Positions 28,071-36,543 of a stretch of DNA of 64,000 nt are shown one piece after another. The translations under genes were made by a program, and so were the position numbers. This DNA is from Gardnerella vaginalis (GTDB lineage: Bacteria > Actinomycetota > Actinomycetes > Actinomycetales > Bifidobacteriaceae): contig NZ_JBETXJ010000002.1 of the NCBI RefSeq assembly GCF_040427915.1, forward strand, positions 1,550,001 to 1,614,000, in the 5' to 3' direction. The notes under the pieces are model-generated. The model did no database searches. It was not told where the DNA came from and worked only from the letters and a program-made list of their open reading frames with translations. The number at the start of each line of letters is the position of its first letter. Position 1 is the first letter of the stretch.

Positions 28071-28871
28071 ATGAAAAGCATAAGCCTATTTGAAGATAAG
28101 AATTCGTTTTTAAACGGATTATCTGCAAAAACCAAACTTGCATACGTAATATGCGCTATAAGCACACCGGGTTTGCTTGGAGGCTATACTTCTTTCGCTA
28201 TCTTTATTATTTTGAGCCTAATATTACTTGCAACATCAAGGGTCCTAGCAAAAATAAAAATTGTAATACAAGTTACTGGTTTTATTATTGTAACTATTTT
28301 TATAGTTCAGACTTTCTTTAGATCGGGAAACTATACGATTTTATTCAAACTAGGACCTTTGATTGCTCGCAAAGAAGGTTTTGAAGTAGCAATGAAGATT
28401 GTGTTAAATATATTAAATATTTCGTTTGCGTTCTGTGTTTTAACGCTTACAACTAAACCTTCCGATATGATGCAAGAGATGATACAAGCTGGTTTACCAC
28501 CTAAAATGGGCTATGTTTTTGTCTCGCTATTCCAGATCATTCCTCAAATAACACAGCAAACTTCGACTATTGTTGACGCACAAAGAAGCAGAGGATTGAA
28601 AACAAAAGGTTCTCTAATAACACGTTTCAAAGCTTTTTTGCCTCTAATATCCCCGATTATAATGTCTTCATTTATGAGTTCTAAAGAAAGAACTATAGCT
28701 TTAGAAGTTCGCGGATTTTCATGCAATAATCAAAAAACATTCATAAAACCATTTAAGCCAAGTAAATACAATACGCTATTTTTATGCGCTTGTTTAATCG
28801 TAATAGTCGCATCTATTATTTACGCGTTACTCAATAATTTAGGATATATAGCATGGCAGCTATTCATATAG
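28071..28871 (+). CDS. ecfT: ECF transporter T component, copy 1
   Basis: A 266-residue membrane scaffold. The two conserved coupling-helix motifs are visible: DAQRSRGLKTKG and ALEVRGF, each with the Arg-Gly dipeptide that docks into the ATPases. About five hydrophobic segments. It joins the S component to the two ATPases. It overlaps the next gene by 19 bases, so translation is coupled. The ribosome binding site is a poor GAGA. Confidence 0.9.
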   Translation: MKSISLFEDKNSFLNGLSAKTKLAYVICAISTPGLLGGYTSFAIFIILSLILLATSRVLAKIKIVIQVTGFIIVTIFIVQTFFRSGNYTILFKLGPLIARKEGFEVAMKIVLNILNISFAFCVLTLTTKPSDMMQEMIQAGLPPKMGYVFVSLFQIIPQITQQTSTIVDAQRSRGLKTKGSLITRFKAFLPLISPIIMSSFMSSKERTIALEVRGFSCNNQKTFIKPFKPSKYNTLFLCACLIVIVASIIYALLNNLGYIAWQLFI

Positions 28872-29707
28872 AGCACTTAAAATATCGCTATCCTTATAGT
28901 AAAACTCTTGCACTCAATGACATTTCTTGCGATATTCATAAAGGCGAATTTATTGGAATAATAGGTGCTAATGGAGCTGGAAAATCAACCTTATCGCAAG
29001 CTATTTTAGGTCTTGTTCCCAATCTTTACCACGGAGCTTACGGCGGCAAAGTTGAGGTAGACGGTCTTAACGCAAAAACTACGCCAATAGATAGTCTTTG
29101 TAAAAAAGTTGGTTTAGTTTTCCAAAATCCTTTTAATCAAATTACTGGCTCTAAGCTTACTGTGTACGAAGAAATTGCGTTTGGGCTTGAAAATCTTGGT
29201 GTTGAACAAAACGAAATGCAAAATCGCGTAGAGAAAATCATGGAGATGCTTAACATTGCTCATCTTAAAGATTGTTCTCCATACGATTTATCTGGCGGTC
29301 AAATGCAGCGCATGTCTATTGCCGCTATTCTAGTTATGCAACCAGAAATAATAATTTTAGACGAGCCTACTTCGCAGCTTGATCCTAAAGGTTCGGAAGA
29401 GGTTTTTAAGTCTGTAGAATCCTTAAAAAATCAGGGTCAAACTATTATTATGGTTGAGCATAAAATGGAAAAAATCGCGCAATATAGCGACCGCGTAATG
29501 CTTTTAAGCGAAGGAAAACTCGTTGATTTTGATACTCCGCAAAAAATCTTTTCTCGCGAAGACTTGGAAGAATATGGCGTAAATCCTCCTATTTATACTC
29601 AAATTTGCAAAAAACTTTCGCTAAAAAGCGATAATGGCTTGTACCCAATAACTCTTGAGCAAACATCACGCATCTTAAGCTCGCACGAAGGGAATCGCTT
29701 ATCATGA
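28853..29707 (+). CDS. ecfA1: ECF transporter ATPase with canonical motifs, copy 1
   Basis: A 284-residue ABC ATPase. Walker A GANGAGKSTL, Q-loop VFQNPFNQITG, signature LSGGQMQRM and Walker B IIILDEPTSQLDP are all intact, as is the switch region VEHKMEK. With the following protein it forms the heterodimeric motor. Overlap with the next gene is ATGA. Confidence 0.92.
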   Translation: MAAIHIEHLKYRYPYSKTLALNDISCDIHKGEFIGIIGANGAGKSTLSQAILGLVPNLYHGAYGGKVEVDGLNAKTTPIDSLCKKVGLVFQNPFNQITGSKLTVYEEIAFGLENLGVEQNEMQNRVEKIMEMLNIAHLKDCSPYDLSGGQMQRMSIAAILVMQPEIIILDEPTSQLDPKGSEEVFKSVESLKNQGQTIIMVEHKMEKIAQYSDRVMLLSEGKLVDFDTPQKIFSREDLEEYGVNPPIYTQICKKLSLKSDNGLYPITLEQTSRILSSHEGNRLS

Positions 29708-30513
29708 CTCCTACTATTGAAATACGAAATGTGTCTTTTTCTCATACTCCAACAACACAAATATTCGATGATCTCAATTTGTCTTTTGCACCTGGAGCAT
29801 GCGCTATTGTTGGTCAAAATGGCACTGGAAAAACAACTTTACTAAAAATCCTTAGAGGACTTCTTACTCCGAAATCTGGAAGCGTTTTATTAAATGGTAA
29901 AGATATTGCAAAATGTAGTGTTCCATCTCTTGCTAAAGATATTGGCTTTGTATTCCAGAATCCAGATGACCAGATTTTTGAATCAACTGTTATACGCGAA
30001 GTAATGTTTGGACTTTTGAAAATTGGAATTGATAAAGATAAAGCATTGATTCAAGCAAAAGAAAGTCTGAAACTTGTAGGACTTTTAGATAAAAGCGAAG
30101 TAAATCCTTACGATTTAAGTCTTTGCGAAAGAAAAATGGTTTCTATTGCGTCAATTTTAGCAATGAATACGCAAGTTGTTATTTTAGATGAACCTACAAT
30201 CGCTCAGGATGATTGCGGAAAACGTTGTATTGAATCAATTATTAAACGCCTTGTTTTGCAAGGAAAAACTATTATAGCTGTTCTTCATGATATGAATTTT
30301 GTGGCTCGAGTATTTAATCGCGTTGTTGTGCTTGCAAATGGTCGAATTCTTTTTGACGGTGCTGCGCGCGACGCTTTTAGGCGAGACGACATACTTTCTA
30401 TTGCACAGCTCGATAAGCCAGATGTTGTGAAGCTGTGTGAGAAACTGGGTTATGAAGATACGTTCCTATCTGTTGAAGAATTTGTGAACTCGTATAAGCT
30501 GAAAAATTTGTGA
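29704..30513 (+). CDS. ecfA2: ECF transporter ATPase with degenerate signature, copy 1
   Basis: A 269-residue ABC ATPase. Walker A GQNGTGKTTL, Q-loop VFQNPDDQIF, Walker B VVILDEPTIAQD and switch LHDMNF are intact, but the signature helix reads LSLCERKMVSIASIL in place of LSGGQ. The equivalent protein of the second ECF operon (45653-46447) has LSYSKRKFITIAAIV at the same place. One of the two ATP sites is therefore predicted to be weak in both transporters. The gene start overlaps the previous stop (ATGA). A small duplication lies at its 3' end. Confidence 0.9.
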   Translation: MTPTIEIRNVSFSHTPTTQIFDDLNLSFAPGACAIVGQNGTGKTTLLKILRGLLTPKSGSVLLNGKDIAKCSVPSLAKDIGFVFQNPDDQIFESTVIREVMFGLLKIGIDKDKALIQAKESLKLVGLLDKSEVNPYDLSLCERKMVSIASILAMNTQVVILDEPTIAQDDCGKRCIESIIKRLVLQGKTIIAVLHDMNFVARVFNRVVVLANGRILFDGAARDAFRRDDILSIAQLDKPDVVKLCEKLGYEDTFLSVEEFVNSYKLKNL

Positions 30514-30549
30514 AGGATTATCGGTTGAAGAATTTGTGAAGGATTATCG
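30505..30549 (+). repeat. Tandem duplication at the end of ecfA2
   Basis: The 19-base string AATTTGTGAAGGATTATCG occurs at 30505-30523 and 30531-30549, a 26-base period. The first copy holds the ecfA2 stop codon. GTTGAAGAATTTGTGAA, part of the unit, also occurs inside the gene at 30472-30488, so the duplication seems to have arisen from the coding end. Confidence 0.85.
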
Positions 30550-30572
30550 TAAGCGAGTGAACAAACGAGCTA

Positions 30573-30644
30573 CCCCGAATTTGTTTACTTATCCGGCATG
30601 TTGGTAAACAAAACCAAGAACACTCCCCCGAATTTGTTTACTTA
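30573..30644. repeat. Pair of 19-bp direct repeats
   Basis: CCCCGAATTTGTTTACTTA occurs at 30573-30591 and 30626-30644, 34 bases apart, in the gap between convergent genes. No ORF spans them. Confidence 0.8.
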
Positions 30645-30645
30645 C

Positions 30646-30666
30646 TGGCGCTTTGCACCAGCGCCA
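30646..30666. terminator. Hairpin between convergent ecfA2 and exporter gene
   Basis: Seven-base stem TGGCGCT with AGCGCCA and a 7-base loop, directly after the second direct repeat and 6 bases from the end of the exporter gene. No T tract follows on the plus strand, so termination is possible but not certain. Confidence 0.45.
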
Positions 30667-30671
30667 TAACC

Positions 30672-32438
30672 TCACATAGACACAGTGTAAAGCGAGTAGA
30701 AGTAAGCCTTCTGATTCATAAGCTCCTCAAAGCTTCCGCGCTCAATAAGCTCGCCGCTTTTCATCACAAGAATCTCATCATATTGCTTAAGCGAATTAGC
30801 ATCCAAGCGGTGAGTTACCACGAGTCGAATAATTCCTTGCAAATCCAAAATAGACTGCGTTACGTTCACGCTCGTCTCATTATCTAGCGCGCTCGTTGCC
30901 TCATCAACCAGCAGAATCTCGGACTTTTTAAGCAAGCTTCGCGCAATAGCAATACGCTGCTTTTCGCCGCCAGAAAGATGACTACCGTTCTCGCCGCACT
31001 GATAATCCTTGCCTTTAGAAGCAATCAAATCATCCAAACCAGCCAAGTGAATCACGCGATCCACTTCCGCCTCCGGGAACGGCTTAAAAAGAGTAATATT
31101 ATCTAAAATCGAAGCATCAAACATAAACACAGACTGCTGCATAAGAGTCGTCTTATCGTAAAGCGAACTCTTGCTCACATTGCTAAGCTCGTGATTATCC
31201 AGCTGCACACTACCTTCATAATCCTTGTAATAGCCCATAAGCAGATTAATCAAACTACTCTTACCAGCACCAGAAGGTCCTACTATCGCGTAAGATTTTC
31301 CAGCTTGCAAAGTTAGACTTACGTTCTTCAATACTTTATGATCCGCGTCATAAGCGTACGAAACATCGCGCAAAACAACGCTTTTAATAGAATCGTCAAT
31401 GATCTCGCCAGAATCTTCCTTAGCGTTACTCATATAATCAGCCATCTTGCTAATAAGCTTCTTAGCGCCCTTCATCTCGCCAAGCATTTGCGGAAGAGTT
31501 GCAATAGGCTGAAGCACGCCATTCATCAAATTAGTGAAAGCTAACACCATTCCAGCAGTAATAACACCAATATGAGCGTTAACCATCCAAGCACCAATAA
31601 GCATCACGCCAAGCTGAGTCCCAAGACTTGAAATCGTGCCAAGAGCAGAAACAGTAGTCATAGTTTTTTCGCGAAGATTCTTAGTATGCTCAAGCTCCAT
31701 CGACTGATTCTGATAACGGTTAATAACCTCTTGCTCCGCCTTAAAACTCTTAATAACCGAAACGCCGTTCAAAATATCCTTCGTTAAGGCTGTATAAGAC
31801 TCGTTCGACTTAGAAACCTGCTCCTCGCGAGTGGCAATTTCGTTAGCTGTAAGAATCGAGCACGCCATAGGAAGCACGGAAATAATAAGAGCAATAACAG
31901 TCAGCAGTGGACTATAGTAAATCATAAGAGCCAGAGAGCTTACAAGCATAAGAACGTCTTGAACAAAATCAAAAATCTTCTTCAAATACTTTTCTTGAAT
32001 ACGCTCGCAATCATTAGTAAGCACAGAAAGATATGTACCAGAATTCGCAAGCGAAAAATCACTATAACTCTTTTTTAAAAGCTTTTTAATAACAGACTCT
32101 TTATACTGATTCATTGCTTTTTCAAGAAAGCGAGGATACGCGCTGCGCTTCAACGCAAAAATCATGGAAATTGCAAGCATAAAGGAAACTACAAGCAGCA
32201 AAATAGTAGTTAAAGAGAAGGATCCTTTACCAGCCATATAGTCGAAAATAATTTGCAAAATCCAAGAAATAGCAGTGAAAATCATAGACAAGGCAATAAA
32301 AACTATCATAGAAAGAAAAGCTACAAGCTTGTTTTCTTTGAAAAATAGTTTTACGTAATTTTTTACGTCGGGATGTAGTTTAGATGATTGCTGATTTGCG
32401 GGCGATTGCTGATTTGCCGTATTGTCAGTTTTGTTCAT
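30672..32438 (-). CDS. ABC exporter, fused permease and ATPase
   Basis: A 588-residue half-transporter: six membrane helices in the first 330 residues, then an ABC ATPase with Walker A GPSGAGKSSL, Q-loop LMQQSVFMFDA, signature HLSGGEKQRIAIARSL and Walker B ILLVDEATSALD. It would work as a homodimer and export peptides, lipids or drugs; the substrate is not evident. The start follows an Asn/Gln/Ser-rich tail and a GAGGT site. It is a single gene with no obvious partner. Confidence 0.9.
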   Translation of the reverse strand: MNKTDNTANQQSPANQQSSKLHPDVKNYVKLFFKENKLVAFLSMIVFIALSMIFTAISWILQIIFDYMAGKGSFSLTTILLLVVSFMLAISMIFALKRSAYPRFLEKAMNQYKESVIKKLLKKSYSDFSLANSGTYLSVLTNDCERIQEKYLKKIFDFVQDVLMLVSSLALMIYYSPLLTVIALIISVLPMACSILTANEIATREEQVSKSNESYTALTKDILNGVSVIKSFKAEQEVINRYQNQSMELEHTKNLREKTMTTVSALGTISSLGTQLGVMLIGAWMVNAHIGVITAGMVLAFTNLMNGVLQPIATLPQMLGEMKGAKKLISKMADYMSNAKEDSGEIIDDSIKSVVLRDVSYAYDADHKVLKNVSLTLQAGKSYAIVGPSGAGKSSLINLLMGYYKDYEGSVQLDNHELSNVSKSSLYDKTTLMQQSVFMFDASILDNITLFKPFPEAEVDRVIHLAGLDDLIASKGKDYQCGENGSHLSGGEKQRIAIARSLLKKSEILLVDEATSALDNETSVNVTQSILDLQGIIRLVVTHRLDANSLKQYDEILVMKSGELIERGSFEELMNQKAYFYSLYTVSM

Positions 32439-32645
32439 TCCAGCTACCTCTCACTTCCTTTGAATATTTCTTCTATTTATGCTATTCCCTATCTAATAAC
32501 ATTTTCGTAGCTAGCATTTTCGATTCTGTTTTGCCGATTAGCCGTATACAAAACGTTGAAAGCTACATTATCATACTCATCCTGATTAATTACAATTATC
32601 TACCGACAACACCTATAAACTCTTAAACACACTTATATGTAATAC

Positions 32646-33455
32646 TCAAATACGCAACGCTGCTTCAATACAAAGCTCAAGCGCATACGCTTTAGAATCC
32701 CCACCCCAATTACGCTCATCATAATTTTCAACATCGTGCAACGTATCTGCAGTATAAAGAATCTCACCCCATACAATCCCGCGCATTTGCGCACAAGCCG
32801 CTAAAGCAGAACACTCCATTTCAACAACCGCGCATCCCTCCTGCTTACGATTAGCGACTTTCGTCTTAGTCTCACGGAAAAACCCATCCGTAGTCCACGT
32901 CTTAACTTCATGATAAGGCAAATTATGCGCCTGCAAAGTTTGCAAAATAGCACGCCTCGAACGCTCTGAAACATCAACATAACGACTTGGAGGCAAATAA
33001 TGATAAGAAGTTCCCTCATCCCTTAAAGCTTTATACGGAACCAGGAAAACGTTTTCTGCATAATCAACTAGCGATCCGCAAGAACCAGCACTAACAACTT
33101 CCCTAACACCGTAAGAAATCAACCAATCTAAGATCTGAACAGCGGCAGGAGCGCCAACTGGGGCCTGTACTAAGCAGATTTTTTGCGTTTCTTCCTCTAC
33201 TTCGCTGTTTGTATTTTCTCCTACTTTTTTCTCTACTTTTTCTTCCAAAACATATATCGGGTATGCTTTAGTTGCAGATTCAAAATTTGCTACAATCGTA
33301 GCTTTCCTACTTAAAGCATACCGATCGATTTCATCGCCTAAGAAAGCAAAAACCGCTTTAGGTGGCAGCTGAACAGAAATATTATCGTGATTTGGCATTA
33401 AAACTGCGCTTTTATCGGAATCATACTCTAAAATCGGCAAATCATATTCTGTCAT
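32646..33455 (-). CDS. Nucleoside phosphorylase (uridine phosphorylase-like)
   Basis: A 269-residue member of the PNP/UDP family. VVSAGSCGSLVDYAE is the family's GxxG phosphate/ribose segment, and VVEMECSALAACAQMRG is the uridine phosphorylase-like motif that binds the ribose. The enzyme cleaves nucleosides with phosphate to free base and ribose-1-phosphate in the cytosol. A Glu/Lys/Thr-rich insertion of about 18 residues (EKVEKKVGENTNS, about 74-91) sits in a surface loop. ATG 33455 has AAGGAG spaced 9 bases; the in-frame ATG at 33476 lies before that site. Confidence 0.85.
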   Translation of the reverse strand: MTEYDLPILEYDSDKSAVLMPNHDNISVQLPPKAVFAFLGDEIDRYALSRKATIVANFESATKAYPIYVLEEKVEKKVGENTNSEVEEETQKICLVQAPVGAPAAVQILDWLISYGVREVVSAGSCGSLVDYAENVFLVPYKALRDEGTSYHYLPPSRYVDVSERSRRAILQTLQAHNLPYHEVKTWTTDGFFRETKTKVANRKQEGCAVVEMECSALAACAQMRGIVWGEILYTADTLHDVENYDERNWGGDSKAYALELCIEAALRI

Positions 33456-33649
33456 ATAATCAGCTCCTTCATACAATCAGCCCCGTCCTACAAGCCATTC
33501 AATTTTACATACCATCATTCGCATTATCGCACAAAAATCACAAATCAGCCAAACACAGCAAATTCGCACTTAATGGCTACTGGAGCCAAACAGAGACACT
33601 CGCGCAAGACAAGGAGTACATATCAAGAACTAGCAAACACAAATCAAGT

Positions 33650-33678
33650 TTGACAAACACAAATCCATTCGCTATAGT
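33650..33678 (+). promoter_or_regulatory. Promoter of the cysteine leader and cysK
   Basis: A perfect -35 TTGACA (33650-33655) and -10 TATAGT (33673-33678) are separated by 17 bases. Transcription would start near 33685, about 30 bases before the leader peptide start. It is the best sigma-70-like promoter I found in the window. Confidence 0.85.
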
Positions 33679-33716
33679 CTTCACTTATCACCATTTCGAC
33701 GAGTAAAGGAGTGCGC

Positions 33717-33803
33717 ATGTATCATACAAATATGATGACAAATTGTTGTTGTAACTTATGCTGTTGCGCATTTCTTAATCGAAATGATGTTTGCAAGCAC
33801 TAA
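33717..33803 (+). CDS. Cysteine-rich leader peptide upstream of cysK
   Basis: A 28-codon ORF with a start ATG preceded by AAAGGAG (33706-33712). Seven of its residues are cysteine, six arranged as CCC-Asn-Leu-CCC at codons 10-12 and 15-17. It lies 32 bases downstream of the transcription start and before a terminator, in front of cysK and cysE. Such runs of the end-product amino acid are the hallmark of ribosome-mediated attenuation, and cysteine-rich upstream ORFs controlling cysteine genes are described in mycobacteria. Cysteine shortage would stall ribosomes on the Cys codons. A functional secreted peptide is less likely because the ORF has no signal-like hydrophobic stretch. Confidence 0.85.
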   Translation: MYHTNMMTNCCCNLCCCAFLNRNDVCKH

Positions 33804-33865
33804 GTATGCATAACATCTAGCCTGTGCTAAAAGCATCTACGTTAAAACACAGCGAATTACGATTC

Positions 33866-33894
33866 AAGAAACAGCGCGCTGTTTCTTTTTTTTT
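33866..33894 (+). terminator. Attenuator terminator ahead of cysK
   Basis: A perfect 18-base palindrome GAAACAGCGCGCTGTTTC, extendable to 22 bases, followed by nine T residues. It lies 62 bases after the leader peptide stop and 200 bases before cysK. The leader segment GCGCATTTCTT (33765-33775, overlapping the second Cys run) can pair with the 5' arm AAGAAA plus GCGC, offering an antiterminator. Confidence 0.9.
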
Positions 33895-34095
33895 ATGCCA
33901 AAAATCGAATATAAAACGTTAAAAAGATAACAATTTAATACGTGTTAAATATTAAAACGAATAAATGGCATTTTTAGAAACAAATAATAAAACAATAGTC
34001 GCTTTATTAATAAAAATTATTTTTAAAAATTAAAAACAAATTAAACAAAACAAAAAAAAAACAAGTAAAACAACAAACAAGTAAGGGGAAATATT

Positions 34096-35028
34096 ATGTC
34101 TAATATCTACAAGTCCGTGCAAGAACTCGTAGGTAACACTCCACTTATGGAGCTTACGCACATTGAAAAAGAGTACAATCTAGCAGCAAAAATCCTGGTA
34201 AAACTCGAATACTTTAACCCAGCAGGCTCTGTAAAAGACCGCATTGCAAAGCAGATGATTGAAGAAGCAGAAGACGCAGGAACAATTAAACCAGGCTCAG
34301 TAATTGTTGAGCCAACTTCTGGAAATACTGGCATTGGTCTTTCAATGATTGCTCAAACAAAAGGATACAAAAGCATTATTGTGATGCCAGAAAGCATGTC
34401 TATTGAACGACGAAAACTCATGAAAGCATACGGCGCCGAACTCGTACTCACCCCTGCTGCAGAAGGAATGAAAGGCGCAATTGCCAAAGCGAAAGAAATA
34501 GTTGAAAACACGCCAAACGCGTGGACTCCGGGACAGTTTACCAATCAAGCAAATGTGCACGCACACTACAACACAACTGGTCCAGAAATTTGGCAAGACA
34601 CTGACGGAAACGTGGATATTCTAATTGCCGGCGTTGGAACAGGCGGCACAATAACTGGTACAGGAACATACTTAAAAGAACAAAATCCTCAGCTTGAAGT
34701 AATCGCAGTAGAACCAGCAGACTCTCCTGTGCTCGCAGGCGGCAAGCCAGGAGCGCACAAGATTCAAGGAATCGGCGCAGGATTCGTGCCAGATGTGCTC
34801 AACAAAAACATTTACGATCGCATTGTTCACGTAACAAATGAAGACGCAATCGAAAATGGCAAGCTTATAAGCAAAAAAGAAGGCGTTCTTGTAGGTATTT
34901 CTTCTGGAGCTGCAATTTGGACAGCAATCCAAGAAGCAAAAAGAGAAGAAAATAGTGGCAAAACCATAGTTGCAATACTGCCAGATTCAGGAGATCGATA
35001 CTTGTCTACCGCATTATTTGAAGACTAA
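34096..35028 (+). CDS. cysK: Cysteine synthase A (O-acetylserine sulfhydrylase)
   Basis: A 310-residue PLP enzyme. The cofactor lysine is Lys47 in NPAGSVKDR; the substrate loop is PTSGNTGIGL; the phosphate-binding glycine loop is GVGTGGTITGTG. It makes cysteine from O-acetylserine and sulfide. Its partner CysE, which makes O-acetylserine, is encoded 127 bases downstream. The AAGGGGA site is placed 8 bases before ATG. Expression is probably controlled by the upstream leader peptide and terminator. Confidence 0.97.
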   Translation: MSNIYKSVQELVGNTPLMELTHIEKEYNLAAKILVKLEYFNPAGSVKDRIAKQMIEEAEDAGTIKPGSVIVEPTSGNTGIGLSMIAQTKGYKSIIVMPESMSIERRKLMKAYGAELVLTPAAEGMKGAIAKAKEIVENTPNAWTPGQFTNQANVHAHYNTTGPEIWQDTDGNVDILIAGVGTGGTITGTGTYLKEQNPQLEVIAVEPADSPVLAGGKPGAHKIQGIGAGFVPDVLNKNIYDRIVHVTNEDAIENGKLISKKEGVLVGISSGAAIWTAIQEAKREENSGKTIVAILPDSGDRYLSTALFED

Positions 35029-35155
35029 ATACATTTAGGTGTACTACTTTAAATACGCAAGTTTTGATTAAATAATAAATGAATAATAAATAACATTATT
35101 AGATAATGATCAAAACTATAAAATAAAGAAAATAGCAAAATAACGGGAGAAATGT

Positions 35156-36013
35156 ATGAATGATCGCCTTGATCTTATAAATCAACTGAACTCAATTCAC
35201 GATTCAGACATAAGACAAGCTACATTCATACCTAATTACCGAAATATTATTGCGCTCATACATGCGACTCAGGTGTTACTTTTGCCTGAGTTGCATGTGC
35301 GCAATGAAAGCAACGATTCTACACAACTCAATGATAGTTTGAATACTGATAATAGTTTGAATACCGTTGCTTCGAACGCATTAGACACTATAGAACGCAT
35401 TATATTTCACGAACTTCAATGCTACACAAGCAACACAATTAAAATTCGAGAAACTTGCAATCAATTTATAAATACTCTTCCTACAATTAAAAAGTTACTT
35501 TTAACAGATATTCAAGCCATATACGAAGGCGATCCTGCTTGCACAAGCAAAGTAGAAGTCACACTCGCATACCCTGGTTTTTATGCAATGCTTATTCACC
35601 GAACAGCTCACGCACTCTACGAACTTAACGTGCCGCTAATTCCTAGACTTATGAGCGAATATGCACACAGAAAAACTGGAATCGACATTCATCCAGGAGC
35701 AAAAATTGGCGCATATTTTTGCATTGATCACGGAACTGGCATTGTAATTGGCGAAACAACTGTAATCGGCGAGCATGTTAAGCTTTACCAAGGCGTAACG
35801 CTGGGTGCAAAAAGTTTTGCGCTAGACGAGGATGGAAATCCTATAAAAGGCGGAAAGCGGCATCCAAATATTGGAAATAATGTTGTAATTTACGCAAACG
35901 CAACAATCTTGGGCGGAGAAACCACAATAGGAAGCGGAAGTATAATCGCAGCAAACGCGTGGATTAACCGCAGTATTCCTGCAAACACAACCTACCACTT
36001 CCCTAAAGCCTAA
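35156..36013 (+). CDS. cysE: Serine O-acetyltransferase (CysE/EpsC type)
   Basis: A 285-residue enzyme with a helical N-terminal region and a left-handed beta-helix of hexapeptide repeats. Diagnostic are HRTAHALYE, TGIDIHPGAKIG, FCIDHGTGIVIGETTVIGEHVKLYQGVTLGAKSF and KRHPNIGNNVVIYANATILG. The long N-terminal part and the RHP segment match the EpsC-type serine acetyltransferases. It includes an Asn/Thr/Ser-rich insertion (about residues 48-68, with a repeated SLNT) that looks like a local expansion. The enzyme acetylates serine to O-acetylserine for CysK. Follows cysK in the same transcript. Confidence 0.93.
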   Translation: MNDRLDLINQLNSIHDSDIRQATFIPNYRNIIALIHATQVLLLPELHVRNESNDSTQLNDSLNTDNSLNTVASNALDTIERIIFHELQCYTSNTIKIRETCNQFINTLPTIKKLLLTDIQAIYEGDPACTSKVEVTLAYPGFYAMLIHRTAHALYELNVPLIPRLMSEYAHRKTGIDIHPGAKIGAYFCIDHGTGIVIGETTVIGEHVKLYQGVTLGAKSFALDEDGNPIKGGKRHPNIGNNVVIYANATILGGETTIGSGSIIAANAWINRSIPANTTYHFPKA

Positions 36014-36020
36014 TACACAA

Positions 36021-36443
36021 TCATGCTCTGTCTTTTATAAAACCGCAGCACTCGATTTCTGATAACTCAATAAAACCAGCAGATTTATAAAAAGCAATAG
36101 TTTTTTCAGTACAATCCGTTGTTAATTGAATTTGACGAACATTAGGGTAAAAATCCACAATCGCATTTAACAAGGCAGAGCCTATCCCCTGCCTTTGATA
36201 CTCCGGCAAAACAAGAATATCCTGAATAAGAACAACCGTATATCCGTCACCAACAGCTCTAGCAATTCCAACTAGCTCATCATTTTTATACGCAGCTAAA
36301 ACCTTGAGTGAATTGTTAAAGCCATTTTCTAAAGCAACTAAATCATCTGTATACGAAGACCAACCAACAGAATCATATAGTCTTAAAATATCTTTGCTAT
36401 TATATTTTTCGTACTCTTTTATTTGAACATCTGCTAGATTCAT
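36021..36443 (-). CDS. GNAT-family N-acetyltransferase
   Basis: A 140-residue acetyltransferase with the acetyl-CoA binding motif ILVLPEYQRQGIGSALLNAIV (motif A, Q/RxxGxG/A) and a C-terminal beta-strand with the FYKSAGF motif. It ends 8 bases from the end of convergent cysE. The substrate is not predictable. Confidence 0.85.
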   Translation of the reverse strand: MNLADVQIKEYEKYNSKDILRLYDSVGWSSYTDDLVALENGFNNSLKVLAAYKNDELVGIARAVGDGYTVVLIQDILVLPEYQRQGIGSALLNAIVDFYPNVRQIQLTTDCTEKTIAFYKSAGFIELSEIECCGFIKDRA

Positions 36444-36543
36444 TTACAATAACACCTCGCAAAATATAACAAAAGTGCGCGATCTAAAACGTAAAAACGG
36501 AAGAACGCGCACTAATAATAATACTTAACAAAAGCTACAACAG

